A stretch of DNA of 51,920 bases from a virus, in IMG/VR virus record IMGVR_UViG_3300018080_000234, positions 1-51,920 of that record; one strand, 5' to 3'. Under the pieces are notes generated by a model. The model saw nothing but the letters and a program-made list of their open reading frames with translations, was not told where the DNA came from and did not search any database. A program made the translations under genes and the position numbers. This document shows positions 14,243 through 21,835 of this stretch, piece after piece. Position 1 is the stretch's first letter; the number at the start of each line of letters is the position of its first letter.

Positions 14243-15011
14243 AAAGAAAAACATAACTACGGCGGTGGCGAAGCCGAAAGCAAAGCCACCTGCAAAAACC
14301 AAAATCCAGAAATTCGATCCGCAAGCATTAATCGCAACCGCTATCGAGAAGGGCATGGATGTCGCAGTACTGGAAAAACTTCTGAACATGCGGGAGCGAA
14401 TAGTCCGCGAGGATGCCGAACGACAATTCCGCGAGGCGATGAGCGCGTTTCAGGCCGAACTACCGGTGATAAAAAAGCAAAAGTCGGTGATGAACAAGCC
14501 CGAGAAGGGGGGCGGACTCAGATACAAATATGCAACAATCGACGAAATTATGAAACAGGTGCAGCCGTATATCGGCAAGCACAATCTCTCCTATGATATC
14601 GAGACATCGCGCGTTGACGGCGGCATTATGGCAACGGTGATTGTGTTTCATGTTGCCGGGCACTCGAAAAAAAGCAGTTTCGCCGCGCCCGTCGATCCCG
14701 AGGCATACATGACGGCACCGCAGAAATGGGCGGCCGCGCGGACGTTTGCCGTCCGGTATGCATTCATGGACGCTTTCGGGATTGTTACTGGCGATGAGGA
14801 TACCGATGCCGCAGATGTCGGCAGCGGCGATACGGGCGCCATGCGGGAAAAACTCAATGCCCTTTCTCCCGACGCACAGGAGGGGCTCCGCATTCTCGGG
14901 TACGGCGTCAAGGCTGCACATATGTTCTGCGAGAAATTCGGATGGGATGAGAGAAAAATCTTGCACGAGATCCAGAAAATAGTCGATGGCAGGAATGCGA
15001 ATGCAAGCTGA
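14235..15011 (+). CDS. erf: ERF-family single-strand annealing protein
   Basis: This 258-residue protein should anneal complementary single strands during phage recombination. The conserved ERF core includes AMSAFQAELPVIKKQKSV, LRYKYATIDEIMKQVQPYI and a late GIVTGDEDTD that ends the domain. The N-terminal 35 residues are Lys/Ala/Pro-rich and probably flexible; the C-terminal helix-rich tail is typical. The neighbouring PD-(D/E)XK nuclease gives a Red-like exonuclease/annealase pair. Confidence 0.85.
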   Translation: MAEKKNITTAVAKPKAKPPAKTKIQKFDPQALIATAIEKGMDVAVLEKLLNMRERIVREDAERQFREAMSAFQAELPVIKKQKSVMNKPEKGGGLRYKYATIDEIMKQVQPYIGKHNLSYDIETSRVDGGIMATVIVFHVAGHSKKSSFAAPVDPEAYMTAPQKWAAARTFAVRYAFMDAFGIVTGDEDTDAADVGSGDTGAMREKLNALSPDAQEGLRILGYGVKAAHMFCEKFGWDERKILHEIQKIVDGRNANAS

Positions 15012-15555
15012 TCGGACATACATACACGAGGGGAAAAATCTTCCGCACGTGACGGACATCATACCGCGTCCTGAATTCTATTGCACGCCCGAGCAGCTTG
15101 AGAACGCGAGGCTCGACGGTGTTGAGAATCACGCGATGGTGAAACTGTATTTCGACACCGGCGACACCTATGACGATCCGTATCTGATCGCGTTCGACAA
15201 GTGGCTGAGGGAGAATAGCCCGATCCTCGGAGAACTGATCACGTATGAGGAATTAATGGTTTCCTCAAAACGCCTGTTCGTCGGGCAGCCCGACATGATA
15301 TTCAAAAAGGCCATTGTCGATCTCAAGAGAAATTTCGGCAATGTGAAAATCCATTCCCTGCAATTGGCAGGGTATTCGATCCTCGCCCGAGAGAGGGGGA
15401 TCGCGAAAACGAAAACATGGATCATAGTCTGGGAGCAAAATGGGAAATTCAAATCCCGAAACGTGTACGATCCGAGAGCCGAGGAAATATTTCTCGCCTG
15501 TTTGCAGAAATTCAAGCTCGAACAGGCAATCGAATTGTACATGAAATCGACGTAA
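15001..15555 (+). CDS. PD-(D/E)XK exonuclease (Cas4/RecB-like)
   Basis: A 184-residue protein beside ERF. The active-site pattern is GQPDMIF (Asp), then IVDLKRN (Asp-x-Lys) and a Gln-x3-Tyr motif (LQLAGYSIL), which matches RecB/Cas4-type nucleases that partner phage annealing proteins. ATG 15001 is favoured because AGGA lies six bases upstream; ATG 14986 or 14995 in the same frame are possible. It should resect DNA ends to supply single strands to ERF. Confidence 0.75.
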   Translation: MQADRTYIHEGKNLPHVTDIIPRPEFYCTPEQLENARLDGVENHAMVKLYFDTGDTYDDPYLIAFDKWLRENSPILGELITYEELMVSSKRLFVGQPDMIFKKAIVDLKRNFGNVKIHSLQLAGYSILARERGIAKTKTWIIVWEQNGKFKSRNVYDPRAEEIFLACLQKFKLEQAIELYMKST

Positions 15556-15566
15556 AAGGAGGACGC

Positions 15567-16265
15567 ATGGAAGAGCAAGAATTGAAACAGGAGATCGTGA
15601 AGGCCGATGAGCAGATTCAGGCGCTCGTCGTCAATTCTCCCGAAACATTTGAGGAGGCCGGGCGGGTGGTGATATCGCTGGACGACCTGATCAAGAAAAT
15701 CAAAAAATACTGGAAAGAGCCGAAAGAAAAAGCATTTCAGGCCCACAAAGCGATCACGCAGAGGGAGAAGGAGATGCTGAAGCCGGTCGAGGATCGCCGC
15801 CGAGTTGCGCAACAGCGCATTTCCGCATATCTCACCGAGCAGGAGCGGAAGCGCCAGGAAGAGCAGCGCAAGCTCGACGCAGAGCGCAAGGCGAAAGAGG
15901 ATCGGGAGAAGGCAAAACTTGAGCGCCGTGCCGAAAAGGCCGAGGAGTCCGGAAACGCCGAAAAGGCCGAGGAACTTCGCGAGAAAATTGACGACATCTT
16001 TGTCGCACCGGCCATCGTCGAACCTACCATCGAGAAAACGACACACACCGACGCCGGAACCATCTCGCAGAAAAAAGACGTTGATATCCGTGTCACCGAT
16101 CCGATGGCGATATTCAGGGGCATTGCCGAGGGGCGGATCCCCGCGAACGTGGCGGTGATAAACGAGAGCAAGTTGAAGCAATTTATCAAACTCCAGGGGA
16201 TCGCAAAACTTGACGGCTGCGACATTCAGGAAGTCGTGAAAACTCAATTCAGGAGGGCAATATAG
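15567..16265 (+). CDS. Coiled-coil recombination-associated protein
   Basis: This 232-residue protein starts at ATG 15567 after AAAGGAGGA. Residues about 35-140 are an almost continuous charged helix (KAFQAHKAITQREKEMLKP and repeated E/K/R/Q), followed by a compact C-terminal domain (residues about 175-232) with GCDIQEVVKTQFR. Proteins of this form commonly sit next to phage annealase/nuclease pairs. A DNA-binding or mediator role is inferred from context. Confidence 0.6.
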   Translation: MEEQELKQEIVKADEQIQALVVNSPETFEEAGRVVISLDDLIKKIKKYWKEPKEKAFQAHKAITQREKEMLKPVEDRRRVAQQRISAYLTEQERKRQEEQRKLDAERKAKEDREKAKLERRAEKAEESGNAEKAEELREKIDDIFVAPAIVEPTIEKTTHTDAGTISQKKDVDIRVTDPMAIFRGIAEGRIPANVAVINESKLKQFIKLQGIAKLDGCDIQEVVKTQFRRAI

Positions 16266-16516
16266 TGCAGATCGGAGCTTGTTGGATCAAACAGACACAG
16301 GATGGGCAGTCGTATCTGTCCTGTCAAATTCAGGTACCATTACTAACAATCAATTTCGCTTTATTCAAGGCGAAGGAGAAAAAATCGGCGAATTCCCCGG
16401 ACTACAACATTATCTGGAGTGTGCCACGGAAAAAAACTGAAGCAGTATCGTCCTACAGTCCGTTCGAGTCCTACAATCCGTTCGACGATAGTGCCGTGCC
16501 GACGGGGGGGCGATGA
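16265..16516 (+). CDS. DUF736-like small protein
   Basis: An 83-residue protein starting at GTG 16265, overlapping the previous stop. The sequence IGACWIKQTQDGQSYLSCQI, then an NIIWSVPRKK strand, resembles the DUF736 beta-rich family. The last 30 residues are Ser/Pro/Phe-rich, like an acidic tail. The function of that family is not established. Confidence 0.5.
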   Translation: MQIGACWIKQTQDGQSYLSCQIQVPLLTINFALFKAKEKKSANSPDYNIIWSVPRKKTEAVSSYSPFESYNPFDDSAVPTGGR

Positions 16517-16695
16517 TGTACCATTTTAGGCCAAATTACGCAGAACTCCACCGCATGAATGAACATATCATGGGGCGGGGATACCTTAAAGATCGGGATT
16601 ATTACAAGCGTCGCGATCAGGAGCTGGCGGAAGCCGAACGGCTGAGGAAGCCAGCTGACTGCGGTATACAGCAGTCGGGAAGGGGAGGGGAATAA
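16513..16695 (+). CDS. Small charged hypothetical protein (60 residues)
   Basis: It starts by overlap with the previous stop. It is rich in Tyr, Arg and Glu, with an RDYYKRRDQELAEAERLRK helix. It ends two bases before the tRNA-like element. No family is recognised. Confidence 0.45.
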   Translation: MMYHFRPNYAELHRMNEHIMGRGYLKDRDYYKRRDQELAEAERLRKPADCGIQQSGRGGE

Positions 16696-16696
16696 T

Positions 16697-16765
16697 GGGC
16701 AGGTTGAATCCGGCAACCTGGCTAATCCACAAAGCACAGCCGGGGTTCAATTCCCCGGCTGCCCG
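16697..16765 (+). tRNA. Degenerate tRNA-like element (possible tRNA pseudogene)
   Basis: GGGCAG at the 5' end pairs with CTGCCC at the 3' end, and a full T-arm is present (CCGGGG-TTCAATT-CCCCGG). AGGTTG-CAACCT forms another helix that competes with the acceptor. The anticodon arm is poor (CTGGCT against AGCACAG with a bulge; CCA lies in the loop). At 69 bases it is short. It sits five bases before a normal tRNA-Thr gene, so it is probably a decayed second tRNA. Confidence 0.4.
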
Positions 16766-16769
16766 AAAA

Positions 16770-16842
16770 GCCGGTGTAGCTCAACTGGTAGAGCGACTGA
16801 TTTGTAATCAGTTTGTTGGGGGTTCAATTCCTCTCGCCGGCC
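16770..16842 (+). tRNA. tRNA-Thr (anticodon TGT)
   Basis: A full cloverleaf: acceptor GCCGGTG/CGCCGGC (one G-T), D-stem GCTC/GAGC, anticodon stem ACTGA/TCAGT with loop TTTGTAA (anticodon TGT at 16803-16805), and T-stem GGGGG/CCTCT with loop TTCAATT. A complete CCA is not encoded; the gene is followed by CAATG. It reads ACA codons, used often in this genome. Confidence 0.9.
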
Positions 16843-17070
16843 AATGCCCGTGAGGGCTGTAAATTAAAATTTTCTGGTAAGGGTGGAGATCCTAAATGTC
16901 CGTTTTCGTCAAGCCACCGCGAATGACTATCAGGAAAGACTGACAAGGGCGGTGTCCATGCCTAAACTCACCATAGGCAACAAGCTGGGGGATTCTCTCA
17001 CTTGCCCCCAGCCTCCGCCCGCTAAAAAAATTCACAAAGGAGGTAATCAGGTTCTGGAAAAGTACTATTC

Positions 17071-17112
17071 GGCGGGCGACATTTGCCCGCCCGCAATCAT
17101 AAATATTTTTTT
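17071..17112 (+). terminator. Possible terminator
   Basis: GGCGGGC and GCCCGCC form a perfect 7-bp stem with a 7-base loop. A run of eight T begins 13 bases later, farther than in an ideal intrinsic terminator. Confidence 0.4.
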
Positions 17113-17177
17113 TCAGTGAAATGAAATTTGAAATTGAGGACTTTGAAAAACCTTAACGAAACTATACAAAATACAGA

Positions 17178-17190
17178 TTATGTCGCATAA
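17178..17190. promoter_or_regulatory. Variant copy of the TTATG-N3-CATAA motif
   Basis: TTATGTCGCATAA is a perfect 5-bp palindrome around TCG, 11 bases before the start of the replication gene at 17202. It matches the flanks of copy 2 at 11867. Confidence 0.4.
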
Positions 17191-17201
17191 GGAATTGTGA
17201 G

Positions 17202-17984
17202 ATGGCAGAGGCTAAATATCGATATTTACAAACATCGTTCTGGACTGATGTTGATATCATTGATGAGTTCACACCTGAAGACAGATATTTTTACACTTAC
17301 TTGCTCACCAACCCGCACACGAGTCAATGTGGAATATACGAAATATCATATAAGCACATGGAAACGGAAACCGGATATAACAAGGATACGATAAATAACA
17401 TGATCAACAGATTTGAGACGGTGCACAAAAAAATAAAATATAACCCGGACACTAAAGAAATTGCCATAAAAAATTGGCCTCGATACAACTATACAAACTC
17501 ACCAACCGTCCAAAAATGTATAATAAATGAGCTTGAAAAAGTCAAGGATCGGTCATTAATTCAGTTTTTGGAATACCCTATCAATACCCTATCGATACCC
17601 TATTTTCCAGAGCGACCCCAAAAAGAAAAAGAAAAAGAAAAAGAAAAAGAAAATAATAAATATATTGTCGATCTCCTCGAATACTGGAACTCCCTCGAAA
17701 TACGCATACACCAACCCGAAGTTGCAATTCGATACGTTGAAAAACGGCATAGGGAAAATATTGAATTTTGGGGCACCGAAAAAATTCGTGAAGCAATGAA
17801 AAACTACAGCGAGGTGCTCGAGAGAAGCGATTTTTTTCACTACCGGTGGTCATTTTGGGACTTCATAGGGCGCAAAAATGCGATACCGAATTTCGTTTCC
17901 GAGGCTGATCCGATTGGCAATTTCTGCGACAAAGACAGATCGAAGGTTTTGAAATATTTGAAAGAGAAGGGTATGGCAAAATGA
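17202..17984 (+). CDS. Replication initiator (DnaD/phage replisome-organizer-like)
   Basis: A 260-residue protein. The N-terminal domain (residues 1-110) begins KYRYLQTSFWTDVDIIDEF and continues DRYFYTYLLTNPHTSQCGIY, the familiar start of winged-helix replisome organizers that bind the phage origin. A Lys-Glu repeat linker (residues about 140-151) leads to a C-terminal helical domain (VDLLEYWNS ... FWDFI) that would contact the loader or helicase. The origin is often inside or beside such genes; the preceding gap is a candidate. Confidence 0.65.
   Translation: MAEAKYRYLQTSFWTDVDIIDEFTPEDRYFYTYLLTNPHTSQCGIYEISYKHMETETGYNKDTINNMINRFETVHKKIKYNPDTKEIAIKNWPRYNYTNSPTVQKCIINELEKVKDRSLIQFLEYPINTLSIPYFPERPQKEKEKEKEKENNKYIVDLLEYWNSLEIRIHQPEVAIRYVEKRHRENIEFWGTEKIREAMKNYSEVLERSDFFHYRWSFWDFIGRKNAIPNFVSEADPIGNFCDKDRSKVLKYLKEKGMAK
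17620..17655 (+). repeat. AAAAAG hexamer microsatellite inside the replication gene
   Basis: Five consecutive AAAAAG units encode alternating Lys-Glu in the interdomain linker. Slippage by one unit keeps the frame and changes linker length by two residues. Confidence 0.85.
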
Positions 17985-18565
17985 ATATAGATCAATTCAT
18001 CGCAAATATGTGTGAGAAATATCCAAAGAACTTCACCCCCATTGACGCTGACGATCTGCGAGAATGGTGTGAGAGAATGGAGATGGGTGATTTACAACTT
18101 GAGGCGCTATACAATGCCATTAAAGAAAACCATAAATATAAAACTTTCCCGTCGTTACCGGACATAAAAACATGGTGGGGGGGCACGGCGAGAGAGGAGA
18201 GAGGCAAGTTGGGGAAGTCTCCCCTTGCCCGTGTCGTTGACGAGACGAAACACTGGAGCGTCGAAAAACTTCTCCGCGTCCTGAATTACATCTGGGGAAA
18301 GGACGGCTGTGATCGCAGCGCTGCTGAGCGAAACATACTGCACGAATGGGGGAAGGTGCTCTATCACTACTGGGCGTACCGCGATCTCGGATACCGCGAG
18401 GAGGACATTCTCAAAAAGTGCGAGAAGACGAAAAAGGCAATTGAGCATGGTGAGCGTGTTTCTGATCTCGTACCCGAAGAAAGACGAGATCAGCAGATCG
18501 AGGAGATCGGCGATACCCGCCAGGGCCGCGCGGTAAAATTCGAGGATATAGGGTTGCCGCTGTGA
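17981..18565 (+). CDS. Putative helicase loader or replication accessory protein
   Basis: A 194-residue protein overlapping the initiator gene by ATGA. The N-terminal 70 residues (IDQFIANMCEKYPKNFTPID, then LYNAIKENHKYKTFPSLPDI) resemble the helical N-domain of phage helicase-loader proteins, which often begin with a sampled-interval-like start and a PSLPDI turn. The rest is charged and helical. No AAA+ motor motifs are present. The loader role rests mainly on gene order. Confidence 0.45.
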   Translation: MNIDQFIANMCEKYPKNFTPIDADDLREWCERMEMGDLQLEALYNAIKENHKYKTFPSLPDIKTWWGGTAREERGKLGKSPLARVVDETKHWSVEKLLRVLNYIWGKDGCDRSAAERNILHEWGKVLYHYWAYRDLGYREEDILKKCEKTKKAIEHGERVSDLVPEERRDQQIEEIGDTRQGRAVKFEDIGLPL

Positions 18566-19068
18566 AAGAGCGTCCGATAATATTCAGCGCCGAAATGGTG
18601 CAGGCTATTCGTGCCGGCACAAAAACGCAAACGAGACGGGTGATCAAGCCCCAGCCGGATTATCTCCCTGAGCAAAAAAACATGGCTGAAAATTGCCCCT
18701 ACGGCGAGGCAGGTGATCGTCTGTGGGTGCGGGAAACTTTCCGTATATACAACTCATTTGAGGAATGCACCTGTTATGATGATTGCTCTTGCCATAGATA
18801 TCATGGAAAACCGATTTACCGAGCCGACATGCCGGATGCCGAGGTAAAATGGACACCATCAATTTTCATGCCACGAAAATATTCTCGCATTCTCCTCGAA
18901 ATAGACAACATCCGCGTTGAGCTTTTGCAGGACATCTCGGAGCAGGATGCGATACGGGAAGGCGTGACTTGTCGCGATGCGTTTCGAGAGTTATGGACGG
19001 TCATAAACGGAAATTGGGAGTCAAACCCCTTTGTGTGGATATTGGAATTTCACGAGGTGAAGCCATGA
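18562..19068 (+). CDS. ASCH-domain phage protein
   Basis: A 168-residue protein starting at GTG 18562. The sequence KERPIIFSAEMVQAIRAGTK, then TQTRRVIKPQP, a GEAGDRLWVRETF core, PSIFMPRKYSRILLEI and a terminal NPFVWILEF is a frequent phage-encoded ASCH/PUA-like protein. ASCH domains bind RNA or modified nucleosides; the phage role is not established. A Cys-rich insert (CTCYDDCSCH) is present in the middle. Confidence 0.75.
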   Translation: MKERPIIFSAEMVQAIRAGTKTQTRRVIKPQPDYLPEQKNMAENCPYGEAGDRLWVRETFRIYNSFEECTCYDDCSCHRYHGKPIYRADMPDAEVKWTPSIFMPRKYSRILLEIDNIRVELLQDISEQDAIREGVTCRDAFRELWTVINGNWESNPFVWILEFHEVKP

Positions 19069-19373
19069 GAACAAACAAGCAATTACAGAAAGAAGCTCTT
19101 GCTCATTACGACAGGATGATAGCATGGGCGGAGAAACAGCCGAAAAGGGGAAAGCCATCTCATGTAAAAATGGCATCATATATTGGGGAATGGGCTGGGC
19201 CCGCTAAATGTTCTTACTGTGTAGAATATGGCTATGATTGCTTGCAATGTCCGCTTGGTCCAACTGTTTGCTGTGGAAAATTATATGGAAAAATGATCGA
19301 CGCCAAAACATGGGGCACCTGGGTGAAGCGAGCGAAACTTGTCCGTCAATACATTGAGGAGCACGGAGCATGA
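19065..19373 (+). CDS. Cysteine-rich zinc-binding protein, paralogue of 23476-23814
   Basis: A 102-residue protein starting by ATGA overlap at 19065. It has CSYC, a later CLQC and a CC pair that could bind zinc. HYDRMIAWAEKQP and TWGTWVKRAKLVRQYIEEHG match HYNRMMAWAKTQP and TWGEWVERAKAVKKYVWKHG of the second copy. Duplicate copies in one small genome suggest a useful function, which is unknown. Confidence 0.6.
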   Translation: MRTNKQLQKEALAHYDRMIAWAEKQPKRGKPSHVKMASYIGEWAGPAKCSYCVEYGYDCLQCPLGPTVCCGKLYGKMIDAKTWGTWVKRAKLVRQYIEEHGA

Positions 19374-19495
19374 CGAAACGATATGACTATTGTTGTCTCT
19401 CCTGTTGGCACACTTGGCGGTCTACAAAAAAATATGAGCGTTGTCCGAAGTGTAAGAGCAGAAAACTTGATATTCGGGAGGAATTAATATTATGA
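19370..19495 (+). CDS. 41-residue zinc-ribbon peptide
   Basis: It starts by ATGA overlap. The pattern C-C-L-S-C-W then C-P-K-C (RCPKCKSRKL) forms a compact zinc ribbon like those in small regulatory proteins. The next gene starts in its last codons. Translation is supported by tight coupling on both sides. Confidence 0.5.
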   Translation: MTKRYDYCCLSCWHTWRSTKKYERCPKCKSRKLDIREELIL

Positions 19496-19665
19496 AACGC
19501 GGTGATATAGTCTCAGTCGAATTACTACCAACAGGGGAAATTCTCCGCAATGTCAAAGTTCTCCAGGTGGGTTCAGACAAGCGGGATTTTAAATTTGTAT
19601 ATAGCAAGCACATTATTTTCACCCGTCCGGCGTGGTCGGTGCGGGTGTTGGAGGAGGGAGCATGA
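19492..19665 (+). CDS. Small beta-rich hypothetical protein (57 residues)
   Basis: ATG 19492 follows CGGGAGGAATTAATATT. The sequence MKRGDIVSVELLPTGEILRN with alternating strands suggests a small barrel (SH3- or KOW-like). It ends in GGAGGGAGCATGA, which serves as ribosome site and overlap for the next gene. The function is unknown. Confidence 0.5.
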   Translation: MKRGDIVSVELLPTGEILRNVKVLQVGSDKRDFKFVYSKHIIFTRPAWSVRVLEEGA

Positions 19666-19871
19666 AAGATATACCAGCATTTCCGCTCATGGGTGTAGCG
19701 CCGGAAGACAGTGCGCCCGTCGAGTTTCACGGCATGACTCTCCGTGACTATTTCGCAGCTATGGCGATGAATGCGTACTTGAGTAAATGTCCTGAAACTA
19801 CATCGGACAAGAAAATAGCATGTTGGTCTTACGAAATGGCCGATGCCATGTTGAAAGTGAGGGAGAAATGA
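19662..19871 (+). CDS. Small phage protein with GMTLRDYFA motif (69 residues)
   Basis: ATG 19662 is preceded by GGAGGGAGC. The sequence FHGMTLRDYFAAMAMNAYLS and a C-terminal YEMADAMLKVREK helix is a recurrent form of small proteins in the early regions of phages. The molecular role is unknown. Confidence 0.6.
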   Translation: MKDIPAFPLMGVAPEDSAPVEFHGMTLRDYFAAMAMNAYLSKCPETTSDKKIACWSYEMADAMLKVREK

Positions 19872-20026
19872 CACTATCTGAAATTCTCATTTTCGCTCTG
19901 GTGCTTGTCTGGCTCTGGCTTTTCTATTCCTGCGCCGGATACCTCATGTGGCGCATACGCGGTGAGCGTTTCCACGCCGACATTGAGCGCAACAGGAGGG
20001 AGATAACCCGTGGACGCTATAATTGA
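19868..20026 (+). CDS. Small membrane protein (52 residues)
   Basis: It starts by ATGA overlap. Residues 5-26 (EILIFALVLVWLWLFYSCAG) form one transmembrane helix, followed by a basic cytoplasmic tail. It resembles no known holin and lies far from the lysis genes, so an early membrane role is more likely. Confidence 0.5.
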   Translation: MTLSEILIFALVLVWLWLFYSCAGYLMWRIRGERFHADIERNRREITRGRYN

Positions 20027-20174
20027 ATTCCTGTTTGTTGACGCACACTGTTTTTTCAGAAAATTCAATGGCGTCATGTGGCAGGTTGTGGAGGCGAACG
20101 TGCTCGCGGGCGCAAATGTTATCGTCGCCTACGCCACGTACCGGATCGTGCGACGCCTAAAGGAGATGTTGTGA
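20010..20174 (+). CDS. Small hydrophobic protein (54 residues)
   Basis: GTG 20010 follows AGGAGGGAGATAACCC. The middle segment VEANVLAGANVIVAYATYRI is a probable membrane helix, flanked by an amphipathic N-terminus and a basic end. It overlaps the previous gene by 17 bases and the next by GTGA. The second membrane peptide in a row suggests a paired function. Confidence 0.4.
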   Translation: MDAIIEFLFVDAHCFFRKFNGVMWQVVEANVLAGANVIVAYATYRIVRRLKEML

Positions 20175-20719
20175 AGCTCTTATATCCGAAAACAGAGTAT
20201 CCCACCAGCGAGAGTGTTGCGAAGTCGCTCGCTCGGAGGACTCTGGTTGAAGCGAGAATAAAACACGAAAAGGAGGAGAAGGCAATGAGCGAGGAAGTCA
20301 AGGAGAGAAAACAACGCGCATGGACAACACGGAAGAGGCGAAAACGCTGTTCCGGTTGTGGGAAACTGTTTCCCCGTGCCGAGCTCGGCGAGCAGGACGG
20401 TCTCTGTCCGAATTGTCGGGCCGGCGGGATGAATGTCGATGAAATTCCCGATGACGATGAGCTGAGCGGACATACGGTGAAAATCCATTACATCGAGGAT
20501 GATTTCGACGAGGACAGCATTATCAGTGAACCGGAAGAGGGCACCGAAGAGGATTTCTCCGAGGAGACTGGAGGCATTCTCGTTCCATTCCAAAACGGGA
20601 ATGGGCACTATCGGGAATGTTTCGCCTGCGATAGTCGCCTGTTTTTCTATCTCGGCAACGGCATGATTGAATGCGCTCGATGTCATGCCAGATACGATGT
20701 TGTGAGGAGGGGGGAATGA
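20171..20719 (+). CDS. Double zinc-ribbon protein with acidic linker
   Basis: A 182-residue protein from GTG 20171 (GTGA overlap). Two zinc ribbons are visible: CSGC ... CPNC (about residues 60-80) and CFAC ... CARC (about 152-172). Between them lies a strongly acidic stretch (EEGTEEDFSEE). Arg/Lys-rich residues before the first ribbon could bind nucleic acid. A transcription-related role is possible but not shown. Confidence 0.55.
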   Translation: MKLLYPKTEYPTSESVAKSLARRTLVEARIKHEKEEKAMSEEVKERKQRAWTTRKRRKRCSGCGKLFPRAELGEQDGLCPNCRAGGMNVDEIPDDDELSGHTVKIHYIEDDFDEDSIISEPEEGTEEDFSEETGGILVPFQNGNGHYRECFACDSRLFFYLGNGMIECARCHARYDVVRRGE

Positions 20720-20862
20720 GGAGCGAAACAGAGATACGGGGAAAAATCGTGGAGCTGGAAAAATTTTTGGATTCCGGCTCTCCGTGGTCGCCGTACATGG
20801 CGAGGGTAACTCATTTTGCTGAGGCGCTTCGGTGGGTGCTGGAGGAGCAAGAGGAGCTATGA
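20716..20862 (+). CDS. Small helical protein (48 residues)
   Basis: ATG 20716 follows GGAGGGGGGA and overlaps the previous stop. Two short helices (EIRGKIVELEKFLDSG and FAEALRWVLEEQEE) suggest a small helix-hairpin. The function is unknown. Confidence 0.5.
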   Translation: MRSETEIRGKIVELEKFLDSGSPWSPYMARVTHFAEALRWVLEEQEEL

Positions 20863-20884
20863 AAATTACGCATGGTGGAAATAA

Positions 20885-21835
20885 ATGAGCAGTGAATTAC
20901 AGAAAATAGAATCGTTTCGCTATGCGCTTGCTATCGCTGAGACGTTCGACGAGATCGGGAAAATAGACAGCGCGACGGCTGCTATTGCAGAGTTTGCCAG
21001 ACGGGAGAAAATTAGCTTCGAGCGTCAAAACGATATTGGCAAATTTCGCATAGAGATCGAGCAAAAGAAAGGGAGGTGGCTCAACGATAATTTTCCGCAC
21101 GGGGGGGATAGGGGCAACCAGTATACCGGTGGCAAGTTGCAAGAGGAGAAACTTGCCAATATCGATCCGCACTCCTCCTCCCGTGCCCGGCTTATATCGG
21201 AGACACCGATAGAGAAAATAGTCGAGGTACAGGAAAAAATTGCCAATAGAGGGGATGTTATCACTCCGGCGAAAGTGGAGCGGGAGCTAAGAAAAGGCGC
21301 GACAGACAGGCGTGAATGGATACCACTGCCAACCGAAAAATATCATGTGATTTACGCCGATCCTCCGTGGCGATACGAGCATTCTGTTTCAATTTCAAGG
21401 GAAATAGAAAATCATTATCCGACTATGAGCATAGATGAAATTTGTGAGCTTAATATCGGATCAATAGCGCATGATGACAGTATTCTTTTTCTCTGGGCTA
21501 CCAACCCGAAACTATCGGAGGCAATGAAAGTTATTGGTTCATGGGGTTTTGTTTACCGGACGAATTTCGCATGGGTTAAGGACAGGATCGGTATGGGGTA
21601 TTATGTTAGGCAGCAACACGAGTTACTACTGATAGCCACAAAGGGAAACCCCGGAACCCCTGATCCCCCTAATCGCCCGAGTTCTGTTTTTTTATTACCA
21701 CGCGAAGTGCACAGTAAAAAGCCGGATCATGTATATGGCATGATTGAAACAATGTATCCCGGAAGAAAATATATTGAGTTATTTGCGAGAAAAAAAAGGG
21801 AGGGATGGGCTTCGTATGGCAACGAAGTTGAATGA
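20885..21835 (+). CDS. MT-A70 family adenine methyltransferase with ParB-like N-domain
   Basis: A 316-residue protein. The C-terminal MT-A70 domain has VIYADPPW (DPPW at residues 159-162), SILFLWATNPKL and a final GRKYIELFARKKREGW, so the SAM-binding and catalytic motifs are intact. It should methylate adenine N6 in DNA. The N-terminal 140 residues are helical, like ParB/DNA-binding domains often fused to these enzymes. Self-methylation to evade host restriction is the usual phage role. Confidence 0.85.
   Translation: MSSELQKIESFRYALAIAETFDEIGKIDSATAAIAEFARREKISFERQNDIGKFRIEIEQKKGRWLNDNFPHGGDRGNQYTGGKLQEEKLANIDPHSSSRARLISETPIEKIVEVQEKIANRGDVITPAKVERELRKGATDRREWIPLPTEKYHVIYADPPWRYEHSVSISREIENHYPTMSIDEICELNIGSIAHDDSILFLWATNPKLSEAMKVIGSWGFVYRTNFAWVKDRIGMGYYVRQQHELLLIATKGNPGTPDPPNRPSSVFLLPREVHSKKPDHVYGMIETMYPGRKYIELFARKKREGWASYGNEVE

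Larger units (their letters stand above)
16843..17201 (+). other. Structured non-coding gap before the replication genes
   Basis: About 360 bases without a convincing gene. It contains a perfect hairpin GCTGGGGG/CCCCCAGC (16984-16991 with 17005-17012), an isolated AAAGGAGGTAATCAGG that resembles an anti-16S ribosome site without a useful ORF (17036-17051), a second hairpin at 17071-17091, a T-rich tract and the palindrome at 17178. A 78-codon ORF at 16883-17119 covers the hairpins and looks spurious. An RNA regulator, origin or terminator region are possible. Confidence 0.4.

Noticed and set aside
15168-16247. Long antisense ORF (359 codons)
   Set aside because: Exact shadow of the nuclease and coiled-coil genes on the + strand; hydrophobic Leu/Phe-rich product typical of reversed charged coiled coil.
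16883-17119. 78-codon forward ORF after the tRNA gene
   Set aside because: It spans two strong hairpins, has no clear ribosome site and a composition unlike neighbouring proteins; more likely non-coding.
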